A stretch of 64,000 nucleotides of DNA from Nymphaea colorata (taxonomy: Eukaryota > Streptophyta > Magnoliopsida > Nymphaeales > Nymphaeaceae): the NCBI RefSeq assembly GCF_008831285.2, contig NC_045141.1:21730742-21794741 (forward strand), read 5' to 3'. The translations under genes were made by a program, and so were the position numbers. Of the stretch, positions 28,080-40,140 are shown piece by piece. Every line of letters begins with the position of its first letter. Within the stretch, counting starts at the first letter, position 1. Under the pieces are notes generated by a model, which saw nothing but the letters and a program-made list of their open reading frames with translations, did no database searches and had not been told where the DNA came from.

Positions 28080-28095
28080 AAACCCTAAACCCTAT
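28080..28095. promoter_or_regulatory. Double telo-box (AAACCCTAAACCCTA) near the nucleolin start
   Basis: Two overlapping AAACCCTA units lie about 235 bp upstream of the nucleolin ATG, and another AAACCCTAA is at 28171. Telo-boxes are established elements of plant ribosomal-protein and nucleolar-gene promoters, often acting with TATA or site II elements. Activity here is inferred from position and gene class. Confidence 0.6.
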
Positions 28096-28145
28096 GGTTT
28101 CAGGGTTTTACGAGATGGGAGACGCGGGCCACTTGGAGAATCGCA

Positions 28146-28155
28146 CTTATATAAG
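28146..28155 (-). promoter_or_regulatory. Candidate TATA box of the nucleolin gene
   Basis: CTTATATAAG, a palindrome, lies about 300 bp upstream of the ATG. Between it and the ATG, a good donor (GTGAGCG at about 28027) and a pyrimidine-rich acceptor (TTTTTTCAG at about 27885) suggest a small 5' UTR intron. Both are inferences from sequence. Confidence 0.45.
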
Positions 28156-28180
28156 TGGAGAATCGCTAAGAAACCCTAAA

Positions 28181-31100
28181 CAGTCGCACAATCGGTCCAA
28201 ATTTTGATCTTCGGGTTTGGGTCTTCACCGATGTATTTGACCCGATCCCTGCTAATAACCAAGTTCGGGTTTTCAAAAGAAAAAAATCTATCAAGTCAGA
28301 TATCCGGTTTTTCGAAGAAGAAAAGAAATCCCAAGACGTGATGTGGGTGACAGGCTTAAACGTTGTTTTCATTCTATTTAAGGCTTCTTTGTATAAGGGC
28401 CGAAATTGAGTTTGTGAAAAGGTTAATTCTATTAAAATGATGTTTTCATTAATAGTCTAACCTTATGAAGCATTTGAAAATAACAATACAGATACAGTTT
28501 TTTGTAAAGTTATTATAGTAGATTTTAGAAACATTATATTAGTATTTCAGTTGTTTCGGTCACCAAATGTCTCCTGAGTATTTGCCATCTAATAGACTAA
28601 TACACTTTATGATTGAGAGACAGGTTGGGATATCCGTTCTAATGTCTGATGTTTAATGAACCTACACTTATTATATTTGTGGCATATTCATAAGAAACTC
28701 ACAAAATGTTTCTATTATCAAATGATCATTTCACAACAGCAACAAATTGTTATTGTCTCATAAATCTACCTCAAAAATTGAGATACATTCATGCACTATT
28801 GTAACATAGTGATTTATGAATCTACCTCAATTTTTAAAAGTATATTCGTGAAACAATAATAGCTTGTTACTATTGTCAAACATGTCTTTTGAGTTTTTAG
28901 AGAAAACATTATTTTAGTCGTGTCACATAAACATACAAAATGTCTTTGTTTAAAAACGAAGATGCCAAAGCAACTGAATTTTGCATAATGTTTTATTTCT
29001 CTTTTTTCATCCTAACACAACCTTAATAGTTTTGTGTTTTTAATATTTCCTTTCACCACATATCAAAATTTGATTGCTGCCTCTTTTGAGGGGCTTCCAA
29101 TTGATAATTCTTACAAACTAAAATTATTATTTTTTAATATCACAAGAGTAATGACTAATCTTAAACACTCTCACTTGATTGTAGTTGAAGAAAGTCGACA
29201 TTTTCTTCACTTGCTTTACTTTATTTCAGAGGGAAATACTAGTGAATACATTTACTGGCTTGTTTGTTGAAGGTGTTTGGATGACACTCTAAAATGATGT
29301 TCTGGGGCCTCGTTTTACTTCCAAACAAAGGTTGTGAAGTGTTTCTGTGAAGGGAAAGTGAAGGAAAGAGATGGGTAAAAAGAAAAGAAAAAAAAAGAGA
29401 GGGAAAGAGAATGAGAAATGAACGATAAAAAATGAAATGAAAGGAAAGAGGTAATTATAATGCTTGTTTGGATAGAAATGAATTAATTGTTGAAATCATG
29501 TTTATTTAGACTGCATAAATAAAGAAAATGATATAATTTACATTATTTTACAATAATATTACTACACAAGATGATGAAAACGAAGAAGGGGGCATCGTGA
29601 AAGGTGGTAAAAAGATAGATAGAGAAGAGAAGAAAGACGAACCTGAAGAAACTTTTTTGTTGTGATGATTCACATGAACGGTAGCAAAAAGAGATTCTTG
29701 ATCAAAAAAGATGTTGTGATCATGTAAAACCATGTTTATGCATGCACTAAAAGAAAAAAAGGGCATATACAGTAGACAGTGATAACCCTTTCTTGTCCTT
29801 CTCAATCCCTTCAATTTTGGATGGATTGGATTTACATTAGAGCATCATTTCCATTTCCATCTTTTCCTTTACCTCCCTTTGCAGCCAAACAAGTTTTTTA
29901 CTTTCCTTTCCTTTCACTTATTTTTAATTAATCAACCAAATTGTTCTCTCCTTCCCTTTCCCTCAATCCAAATATGGCGTAAGGTTATTCACATAAAACT
30001 TTGTTTTGGGTGTCACCCCAAAAACAATAACCAATCTTTAAAAATTCATTAAAAAATTTGGTAGTTACGTTAAACTTTACAAAGGTTATAAAATCGACAA
30101 TATTAACCTTATGAATTCGTTTAATGTAATTAATCACTAGACAGCACAGCCAAGTTGTTACTTTCAGGTTTATTTTTTTCGTGAGAAGATCTGAAATGCA
30201 GTTCAGTATGTGGTGTTACTGAGAACGGGTTTTAGTTTTTTACAGGCCAAAACATCATTTTAACATTTTTACCTGTAATAGTACTAGAAATGTTTAGCCA
30301 TAAAGTGAGAAATCACGTGTATGAACAAAGCTGAATCCGGATCCAACCTTGAATAGACCCGAAACCAATAGTGGAGTTCACCACATCTAACCTGCTAATA
30401 CTCGACCATGCTATAACTTGAACTTACCACATTGGTCAAACTTTGGCTATATTCAGATGATTCAAATGGAAATAATTTGACATCAGATCCCGACCTTGTA
30501 TGACATGTATATTCGAGTGACACTGTAATATTGATTGGGTATGAGTCTTGTTATGAGGTTCAAATCCGACAGAAATCTACCATGAACCTGACCAGAATCA
30601 GAGTCACTTGCCATGGTGCAACATGCTGCAACAAGGCAGGAATCAACGCATTATTCGACCATAGATTCGACATTGAAGAAAGATCATTATTTTTTGTTAT
30701 TTTTTGGTTTTTCCACAAACCAGAAAAGGGGTTTCCTGGTGTTTCAGGAACGAGAATCAAACACCTTCTTAGAGGAACCAAGAAAAAAGCATTCCCTAAC
30801 AGGCAACAGAAACCAAACTGCTAGAGGCCTTCAAATTTCTTCACCACAGTATTGAAATGAAAGCAAATAAACTGTATTACTTAATTTGGATCCATTTTTT
30901 GCTAATGAACAATAATTGCACGATGTAAGGAGGTCAAGAGTTCAATACCAAGATCATGCCTGAACCGGTAAAGTACAAACAAGCACACTACAAATAGTGT
31001 CTCCTGAAACTGTTGCTGCTGCTGGTGGTGGTGGTAGACGACAAAGGAGGGATAGGGGCAAGGTGGTGGTAGAAGAGGAGGAGGAGGGAGTGAGAGAGGC

Positions 31101-31207
31101 ATGGTAGCAGTAATAGCAGATATTTTTAGAGAATGGGCGATTTTAGCAGGTGAAGTTTGGATATATCAGAAAATAGTTTGCACTTAGCAAATTGAATCAC
31201 TCCACCA
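28181..31207. other. Intergenic, no gene recognised
   Basis: AT-rich sequence. At 29330-29960 there is a purine-rich half followed by a pyrimidine-rich half, like the left edge of the window. No protein domain or structural RNA was identified. Confidence 0.5.
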
Positions 31208-31350
31208 AATTATACAAACACAGAGAAAGTCAGGAGAGTATTATTAACCGTGGAAAACTTTTTTTGGTCCCTGCTCTGGCAAGTGACCATATTATACAAG
31301 CACAGAGAAAGCCGGGAGAGTGTTGTTAACCATGGAAGTCTTTTTTTCAG
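31208..31350. repeat. Diverged direct duplication of about 58 bp, period about 84 bp
   Basis: The block around 'attatacaaacacagagaaa' at 31208 recurs with about eight substitutions from 31292, each ending in a T run. It lies immediately past the ureidoglycine aminohydrolase stop codon, probably in its 3' UTR or flank. Confidence 0.8.
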
Positions 31351-31367
31351 TTACTTCCCATTTTCAA

Positions 31368-34300
31368 TCATAACGGGTCCCTGTTGACATCCTTATAAAG
31401 TAGATACCTCGACCTAGTCTTCCCAAGCGCCGCATACCTGTAAAAACATTGTGACCACGGTAATGTAATAAGAACCAGCCTTCTTTATGATCAGACAAAC
31501 AAGAAAGTTACATTGGCCACATATTTTATTCTTACCACTGAGGTACAAATGGTGCCATCCAGATTGCATCCCCAGCTTGGATAGGGTACCTTTTCCAAGA
31601 CACAGTGACAAGCTCATTAGATCGTCGGAAGCATTAACATGCATGTATAATAAACAAAAAATGGAAAAATAAGGATACTGATGACAAAGGAATAGTCAAT
31701 CACCACAAAAGGATCACAGTTTTTGTTCTAATAACCAGAGACAAACTCTCAGATCAAGAGTTCAAATTTTTTCAATCATGCACAGACATGTAGATAGAGA
31801 AAACCTGTGTTAAATCCACCAGTATCCCATGCCATATCTTGATGTGTGCAATAATAAGATAAACAAAGGTCTGACAATTACAGATTTGTTGAAAAATCAG
31901 AATAATCGTAACAGATCTAATGAGTCAAATGGAAAATGTGAAATACCAAGACATGCAGGGAAAGTTCTGCCTAACACCCAGCCCAAAATTTGATATGACT
32001 TTGATGTCCTAACATCCAAAGCCACTTGAGAGCTTCCCTCTTGGTCCCATATAAACTCATTAAATTGAAAAGGCCAGCAGGAAACTAGCACGAAATTTCT
32101 CATGTCAAGTTAGCAGTAAGAAGCGATGGCAGTGACGCCATAGGGCTATACACGGTATTAACTATTAAGTATTAACCATCAATGCACCGGCCATACGTTG
32201 ATGTAAGCTCACCACTCTCAAAAGGCTTGTCCCTTTGTGAATAAAGAATGTAACATTATTTAGTTCACAAACCTCTAAGTAATATTCTTCTCATAGGGTG
32301 ACAAATGCAATTAGGTGTCATGGATAGAAAACACTAACCAGCTGTCACCGAGCCGGTATATTCCACGGCCCTCTAGCAGCAGCAAACCATGTTGATTATA
32401 ATGAACCTCCTGTGCCATTGAATCACAAAAGAAAGTCAAACAATTTCCACTGTGACATAAGAACTAAAAAACATCCAAGAAACAATGTATGGCACAAGAC
32501 ATGAGAAAAACAGAAACAATACTTGCAATTGACTAGAGCATGATGAAAATATGAATGAGTTTGGTTAAATAATCAAAATAAATAGATATACAGGAAAGCT
32601 GTTTATCCTACAGACCTTCACATTAAGATACTCCCCTGGCTGAAAATCCATAATCTGCAAGGCATGCATAACATTTCAGCTTATTGTAGCACCAATAACT
32701 TTTTGAAAGACTCTAAAGCTATCTAAAACAACCAGCACCGTGAAACCAAGTTAGCCTTAAGATCACCGTGAAACTATCTCTATTTTTACAGGAGAAATAG
32801 CAAATACGAGAGGTTTGCAAAGGAAATGTTACTAACAAAGATCAAAGTACTGCAGCAAGTTGGTGTCATATGCTTCAAAGAGACGCAATTAAAGGACATA
32901 AAGCAAGGAATCTGCTCTTCAACAAACTTGAGATGCAGGAAATAAATCTTTCTGAAAAGGGAATTTGTATTTCATTGAACAGGCTAGCCAAATAACATAG
33001 CAACAGGGAACAACTAAATTATAAGCAAGCACCTAGAAAATAATTCTATAATCTACAAAGAGACAAAAAAACACAGCCACATAATTCGTTGTTATCAGAG
33101 AATAACACAAGGACAATAAAATAAAGAAAAAACACGTCAAGAATGAGATATACTGCAGGGCACAGGATAGACGCTTGGACTGAGAGAAAGAAAGGGCGAA
33201 ACAAAAAGCTTGACAATACAAAAAACAGCTGGAGGTAAAATGCACACGTCTGAGCAAAGAGCTCTGTGAAACTTCTGGGCACACATCCAAGGTCCTCAGT
33301 CAAAAGCTTCAATCTTTAGCCTTCTCATGGAAGTGGAATAGAATAACAGTTTGCGTCAGCATTATTAAATCTAACACTTGGGAAGAAAGTACAAAAAGGC
33401 TCCTCCAGATTAAGAAAATGAGAATATTCTGAAGTTCACAGTTAAAAGACTTGCATGATCCCACAAAACATAATTCAACCAAATCAATGACATTAATATA
33501 GAGATAATGCTGATAGAATTCAATTGTTTAACTATCAGATTTGAAATAATCAATGTCCTTCAAATGTCTCACATGGATGTTGAAGTCATAAGCAGCAGTT
33601 GTTGGCAGCAGCTTCCGCAGTTCAAACACCTGAATTTAACCAGTAAATATTACTGAACCAAATGGTAACTGTGACTATCCAATGTAATTCCATAGAAAAT
33701 GGCTTAAGCAATATGCATCAATGGGATTTTATCATGTCATGTGGGTAAAAAATTGATGAATTGCAAACTAAGGTACCAAGGTCACATGACATGTTCCAGC
33801 TGCTAGAAATAAAGTACAATGACAGAGTAAAGTACCTCTCCTGGGGTCTCCAGAAGTTTTTGTAATTGTGTTGAGCTAACGACAGCCTCAGGGGAATGAT
33901 TTTCCAAATATTCATACCTAAAATTGAAAACATCTGGATTCTAAATAGATTATTTTAATAAATAAACCAACCAAAGTGACTTGAGAAAGGGATAAGATAA
34001 AATGAGAAGAAAAAAGGCTAACAGGACAAGATCAGTAACAAATGTGCAGCACATTGCCTCTCAAAAGTAGAAACACGAACCTGCGTTCAAAGACAACTAC
34101 AAAAGCTGATGTGTCACATGTGAAAGCATGCACATAGTTGGCTGGTAGATATGCATAGGAGTCTACCTACAATCAACAAAAGGAAAAGCAATAACTGCAA
34201 ATATAGAAATATCAAATAGTTACAGGAGGTGGAACCCATGTGCACAGATTAATAAAATTAGAGAAACATATGTGAAGACAAATAAAGCCATATGTTCCAG

Positions 34301-36222
34301 GGAATGAAGTTTCATAATATCTTGCCTATGCCCTTATTTGGCCATCGATATAGGGACATAAGAACCCCATATGGGACATAGTCCATATATAATTATATAT
34401 TAATCAAGTTGCTCCTTACAAAACAGACAGCTGAATCATTGTTCATCAGTCCTAAGCTACAGACATTTTTAAGAGAATTCATGCCAAGAAAGATGCTCAT
34501 GTATTACTCACATCTAGAACATGTCTCATTCCTGACCCATTTGACATCATCAAATTTCCTTGCAGGACAAACACGAACCTGGATGCCAAATCATCAAATT
34601 ATGTGGTATAAGATGAACATATATATGAAATATCTGCATGCTGCAAACAAATGTTGAATGAGCAGAAGAAATGTTGCATCCCAATGAACAGGAATGAAAG
34701 GAGATACAAGCATGAGCTGGACCAAAGGTCGAAGACCAACCAGCATGGAGTTGAGAGTGAAACTGGCTCAGTTTGAAATTTTGAATAAATTAAGGGACTT
34801 GGTAGAACAACGATGAAAAAGAAAGTGACAGTAAGACATCCCTTAAATAAAATAAAAGAAAATTACTTCGCAGGCTAGAAAAATCAGTAGGAAACTCCAC
34901 ATCTCTACAATGTTTCTGTCAAAGCAAAACATGTGATGCCCTCATAGAGAACAACATTTTTCCAATTACATAGACAAAGGTATACTGCAACAGTGCAACG
35001 ACAACCATTTGAAGTAAGAAGATAAGTTATGCACCTTTCGACATCTTTTGCAGGTAATGCAGACTCCGAATTCACTACAGCAACCAAGATAATGAGAACC
35101 CAATGGTTAATCACAAAGAGAATGAAATAGAAAGAAAAGAACATGCACCAACTAAGATCAACTAACAAACGTTCTTCAGTCGATTTCTTGTAATTGGCAA
35201 ATAAGCCGAACTGAAAAATACCACTTTCATGCACATATAAGTAAATCGAACCTGTCATTTTAGCCAAATACATTACAAAATGTGCACCCGTGGCTGGGGT
35301 GATCAAATAAGCTCCCAGAGTGTTCTTCCTGCATGTAACCACAATTATGCCAATAAAGCAGATCATCCTAAAAAACAATAAACATCTAAACATGAAAAGC
35401 AATTCAATTAGATTGGCTCCAGCAAAGATATTGCTCCACCTACCAATCAGGAAGAGGGCTAAAAACATGGCTTTCAGGGGTAATTACAGCGTGGTCTCTT
35501 CGGTAGACGCTGCGGGTGAAGCCCGGCAAATCTGCCATCAGAGAGAATAAAGTTTATACTCAGTTATTCAAATGAAACGCGAAAACGGACAGCTTAAAAC
35601 ATGAACTAGGACATTCTCTTTAACCCACCCCCACCTTTCCCCCACATTCAACCTCACCACACAGATTTAGACAAATTATTGCCATAGATTAGTCACACAA
35701 ACTTATGTAACCGCGAGTTGCGTTTCACATACCAAAGCATGTCAAAAATTTTACAAACAAAACGGACACTTGACGTCGGAGGACATATGCGTATTGAACT
35801 ACTAACCAACCAAATTACAATTAAAAACTATTTCCAGCAAAAGAAGGCTCTCGCCTCTTCAAATTGCTTCAATCAATTGATCTCTCACCTTGGAGATGTT
35901 GGGGCGACAGGGTAGGATTCACGACTTTGGCATAAAGAGGGTTCTCAAAAGGAGCAGCCAGAAGGGAAGCAGATGAGCAGAGGCCCTCGTGGCCATATTG
36001 GCACCGAACTGTACATGCATGACCAACGAGTTGAGTGGCAATCGTGGAACAAGCAGATTATGTCAAGATGACCACCAATAATGAATTAAGATATAAAATT
36101 CTTTGGTGGGGAGATGATTAAGTGAATGCCCGAAAACAGAAGTTAAGAGACGATTGAGTACCGGAGCGATGCAGGTCGACAAGAAGAACAATGAAGAAGG
36201 CTGTTTCAAACACTTTCCGCAT
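31368..36222 (-). CDS. UGLYAH: (S)-ureidoglycine aminohydrolase, 303 aa, 13 exons
   Basis: Exons in transcript order: 36222-36162, 36008-35889, 35531-35444, 35328-35252, 35074-35035, 34578-34512, 34166-34081, 33917-33836, 33629-33573, 32654-32616, 32409-32339, 31589-31536 and 31437-31368 (912 nt). The enzyme releases ammonia from (S)-ureidoglycine to give (S)-ureidoglycolate in purine ring catabolism, in the endoplasmic reticulum in Arabidopsis. Residues 1-17 (MRKVFETAFFIVLLVDL) form a signal peptide. Family blocks include DLPGFTRSVYRRDHAVITPE, LGAYLITPATGAHFVMYLAK, LLETPGEVFELRKLLP and YDFNIH. This is a two-cupin fold. The Mn ligands known in Arabidopsis (Glu235, His237, His241, Gln275) align with E240, H242, H246 and Q280. 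Length is close to the Arabidopsis 298 aa. The frame is intact, so the gene is probably functional. Confidence 0.95.
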
Positions 36223-37319
36223 TGTGGGTTTGCCGGAAAAGGACTGCGCCTGCGATAGAACTAACGATACTCCTGTTTCAGGCCCCTACGGTTGCCCAAA
36301 TGGGTCTCCTCCTAGGTGGAACTACTGCTGGAAGTGCTCCGTCCTATCTGATCAGTGATTACGTTTTAGTTTTTGATTTCTTGCAACTTTCCGTTCAAGT
36401 ATTTTATCAGGAGCATTGCTGGACATGCTTGTCGCTAGCAGGGGCTCGCCGTCCCAGTTTCACCGTCAAGTGCCAACTGCCCAGAAATCGCGTTTATGGC
36501 TCGGATGTAAATCCGACGGTAACCAGAACCGGCAGGTGCAAACTTTTTTTTAATTTTTCGTTTTGTTTCCTAGCGCGTATTTACTCAAAGAATGCGCGTT
36601 TGCAGTGTTGGTTTTATCTTCGCTGTAAAAACTTTGGGCAAAGATAGAATGGGTGGAGGAGCTGACCAACTACTGATATGAATGGGCTCAATTGGACCTG
36701 GGTAGCTGTCTGAAACTTACTGCATTAACGCATCTTTCAAAGCGTAGGTTGGAAACGAACGAAAGCCATTTTCCCCCAATACCGTGATCAAATTGTGTAA
36801 TTGAAGAAAAAGCGAATGATATAGTTCATTATCAAATCCATTATTTATATCCAAACGATCAAGATCTTAAGTTAATTCTTAATTCTGAAAGAATGAACAG
36901 ACCATATTCATGTGAAACAGTCATGCACGCAAAATTATCTAAACAATAATACAGTTTAACATTGTGGCAAATGGGTCGCACCCTACCAATATTGGACCAT
37001 GCGCTTGCTTCAACTTCAATGCTTCAAGAAGAGCAGTCGAACTAAAAAAATGGATGGCGGCGCCCATGCCATTATTTGCAACATTGAAAAAGAGTGCTGT
37101 GAAAAGGCAAACTAAAACAAATACCATTATCGATCAATTGAATCGGTTGAAGAAGAGGGCTATCGATTAATGGCCATACTGAAGTCACAGGGATGGCAGG
37201 ACTAAGGTTGAGGTCCTTGAGAAAGTGTCTAGACAGTTGAGTGTTGACTACCAGTTCAATTCGATTTTCTGTTTTAGCTAAATAGATCTAATGGGCACAT
37301 ACCCATAAACACATGTTTA
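36223..37319. other. Upstream flank of UGLYAH, no gene seen
   Basis: Probable promoter side of the minus-strand aminohydrolase gene. A plus-strand open frame of 141 codons beginning at 36222 overlaps the first exon and shows no domain. Confidence 0.45.
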
Positions 37320-37530
37320 TTTGCGGTGGAGCCACATGTGGGCAGTAGCCCACACAGTCTCACAAAATTCTCCAATTTATATAATAGTTGACCCCAACCA
37401 TGCATTGGCATTTTCATATATAGTTAACTTATTTATACGTGGTGCCCTCAATCATTTTGCTATATATTTGAAGGGTCTAAGATATTTTAAATTAGTGCTC
37501 CTCAGCCAAAGTTTCTAACTCTCCCACTGA
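37320..37530 (+). repeat. Dispersed repeat copy A with GTGGGCAGTAGCCCACAC core
   Basis: Opens with GGTGGAGCC, carries the near-palindrome GTGGGCAGTAGCCCAC, and continues through an AT-rich stretch to CTCTCCCACTGATTC. Related copies lie at 38495 and 42425. The family identity is not known to me; such sequences are often non-coding parts of retroelements. Confidence 0.5.
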
Positions 37531-37794
37531 TTCTTTGCATGCAACTTTACCATGCTCTTGCTAGTTGGTATTGGCACTTATCTCTCAAAATTCTTGATTG
37601 GACAAGAGAGAAGGTATATTCACCATAGTTCTGCAATTTCTTTCATGTTTTCAGTAACAATCTGATTCTTTTATCAAAATCACGTTCGTGTAACATCATG
37701 CACTTGTTTAGGACATATCTAAGTTTAATCTTCTTGAAGTCATGCTTGTTGTTTGAATCAAACACCATCTCCCGGAAGAAAAAAAAAAAACAGG

Positions 37795-38095
37795 TGAAAG
37801 AGCGTAGATTCCAAACATTGAGCAGACCAAAGAAGTTGTTGGTTTATGTAAGGGCATATATGTTATTTTGTATAAATGCGGGTTTGCCTTAATCCTTATG
37901 TTTTGAGGATGACCGCCGCTTGTGAGTGTCTGTTTGTGTGTTCTTCTTAGAGAAAGAATACAAGAGATCTGTGCGACCGTGGACGTTCCTGATTATTGCT
38001 CCGAACCACGTAAATCGTTGTCTTCTTCCTTGTTGCTTCTAACCCCCTCTTGAGAGTGTGAGATGAGAGTTTATTGTGCGTTGTTCCTAACAGAA
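37795..38095 (+). mobile_element. LTR-like remnant, probably Ty1/copia
   Basis: A T-rich leader and the phrase CCGAACCACGTAAATC are followed by a pyrimidine-rich stretch closing in TTCCTAACA. This is typical of the 3' part of plant copia LTRs. No partner LTR or internal domain is adjacent, so it is a partial or solo LTR fossil. The left boundary is uncertain. Confidence 0.5.
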
Positions 38096-38171
38096 GTTTG
38101 AAACATATAGTTTCGAGTAAAAAATTACTGACAGAAGGCTACACAAAGAGCGAAAAGCTGCGGAGTTTGGC

Positions 38172-40140
38172 CTAAGAACTGCAGGATAGCGCAGGCTGCA
38201 CGGCCCCCTGGCTGGTGGTCTGGGCACTGAAGCAGTAGGAAGAAGCTGTTGTTCCTGTGGTTGTCTCCGCCAGGTTGACGTCGTTGAAGACAACGCCGGT
38301 GCAGGGTGAGCTCTTGGAGCAGGCCAGGTTGATGGAGACGTCAGCAGCAGAGGTGCCCCTTAGGCCCATGTACCTCACATCGCTCACCTTCACAGCTGAG
38401 GTCTTCACCATTTATGAGAACAAAAAAATATCAGGATTTATGAAAGCTATATACCGAATTGTTCAGACAAATCAGTTTGGATCGGTGTTGGCCCGGGCAA
38501 TGGCAGAGAGGGTGTGGGCAGTTGCCCACCTTGTCCCACATTGTTTATTTTCTTTATACATTGTCGCCTTCACATAATTGTAGCTTATTACATAATTTTG
38601 GTGCTCTTCAAATCTAAAGTTTTTAAAGGAACTAAAATCAGGTCACCATATATTTGCGTCCCTCTGCCAAATATTTCAAAGGACATTCAATCTTGGCATT
38701 CTCACCAGCGGAGAATTAATGCAGATTTCAGTCTGGCTGTGCATTAGATTGAACTTCATAAGGGAATACAAGCTCCTATTGAACGATAAACAGGGATAAA
38801 GAATATTCATTCATAAACGACGGTTTTACCCGTTGGAAAGTGAGAAATATAAAAAATATAAGGCAACTGCTCCATCTCAGTGAAGTCCATCTTTAGAAAG
38901 TTGGATTGACCTTGCACTGGCTGAGAATCGAACATAGTAGTGTTTGATAGTCTCGGATCTCAGATTCTAAGTGTGCATTGTAAGATCAGCATTACAATTA
39001 AAAACCATTCCAACTTTAAATTCATAGATCTGAGATCACTGTGGATCTCAGATATATGGTGAAACAAGCATAGGATGTCGATGGCTGGTCAGATTATCTG
39101 ATTGTAGATTGAACTCGAGATCCTGTAATACAAAAAAAGTCAGGATAATAGCTCATTTTTGTAACTCAATTTGGGTATGAGTTGAAGATCGGGCCGGATT
39201 ACAACTGAGTGCTCAATGTTTTGTTTGTGACTTCTTGTGTTAATTGACACGTACTTCGACGAATGCACGTGTATGCCGTCGGTGTTCGGACTGCCGCCGG
39301 GCGACGAGATGTGGTCGCCGGACACGTGGACGATGTCGGGATTGTATGAAAACATGAAACAGTAGGTGATTCCACTGAGAACGGCGTTGCTGCATGCTTC
39401 TAACGTCAGGGCCTTCCTTACACAATCAAACTTCTTTCAAGTCTCAACTCTGCACTTTCACACACTAAGAATGTAAGTGATTCAAATTTGGATAACTTGG
39501 ATGCATATCAAATTACATCTACTCCAATTTTGTATAACCAAAAGACCAATCTCATTGTGACATACATAAGAATAGTTGGCAAGTTAAAAAAAGCCTAATA
39601 TTTATGAGTGTGTATATATATACATATACACACTGGTACTGTCGCCAAACAATCCCTAAAGGTGCCAATTTCGGCAAATAAGAAACCAATAGACTTGATC
39701 TTGGTCTCGATCAACAACACAAAGTAAAATGAAAATTAACAAGATAATAAAAGTTTGAAGAGAAAAAGAAGACAATTAAAAGAGAGAAAGAGAAGAGTTT
39801 AGTTAATTGATCACCTGGACATGAATAGTCGAAGCAGTGCAAGGCCCGTGGAATGCTGATGGGCCTACGAGAAATGTCTTGCCTTGAGGAACTGTGAGAG
39901 TACCAGTGCCAGTAGAGCTGCAAGCTGCTTTCCATGCAGCCATGAACGCCTGCACACAAGCAGATCTAGCAGTTCTGTGGTTCTTTTATTTCGATTGTAT
40001 TGAATAAACATATATGTATGGTACCTGAGTGTCATCTCCATTACCGTCACCAACGGCACCGAAGCTGAGAACGTCGAAGGAGCTTCCATGCAACGGACGA
40101 CCTTCAACCACATTCCGTAGACAGCCTCCTAAAGATGTCA
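38172..40140 (-). pseudogene. Polygalacturonase (GH28) pseudogene
   Basis: Four pieces are recognisable in transcript order. At 40140-40025 are a hydrophobic leader and SFDVLSFGAVGDGNGDDTQ, the GH28 N-terminal motif. At 39949-39815 is AFMAAWKAACSSTGTGTLTV and on, ending at a good GT donor. At about 39420-39240 are ITYCFMFSYNP and SPNTDGIHVHSSKYVSIN. The last exon, 38411-38172, gives TSAVKVSDVRYMGLRGTSAA and a Ser-rich end. The exon for the first beta-helix turns and, crucially, the block with the catalytic GDDC and GHG motifs are missing. The leader has no in-frame ATG before an upstream stop, and a stop sits directly before the last piece. GH28 enzymes cleave pectin in the cell wall and plant members are about 390-420 aa. 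The closest group is probably the pollen-type exopolygalacturonases. A repeat copy lies in the gap. Confidence 0.82.
38495..38725 (+). repeat. Dispersed repeat copy B with GTGGGCAGTTGCCCAC core
   Basis: Contains the palindromic GTGGGCAGTTGCCCAC and the same order of AT-rich phrases as copy A. It lies between the last two recognisable parts of the polygalacturonase pseudogene and probably inserted there. Confidence 0.5.

Noticed and set aside
39027-39052. Perfect 10-bp inverted repeat (ATCTGAGATC) as a terminator or regulatory hairpin
   Set aside because: Lies inside a pseudogene in a plant genome and has no known role; likely chance or repeat debris.
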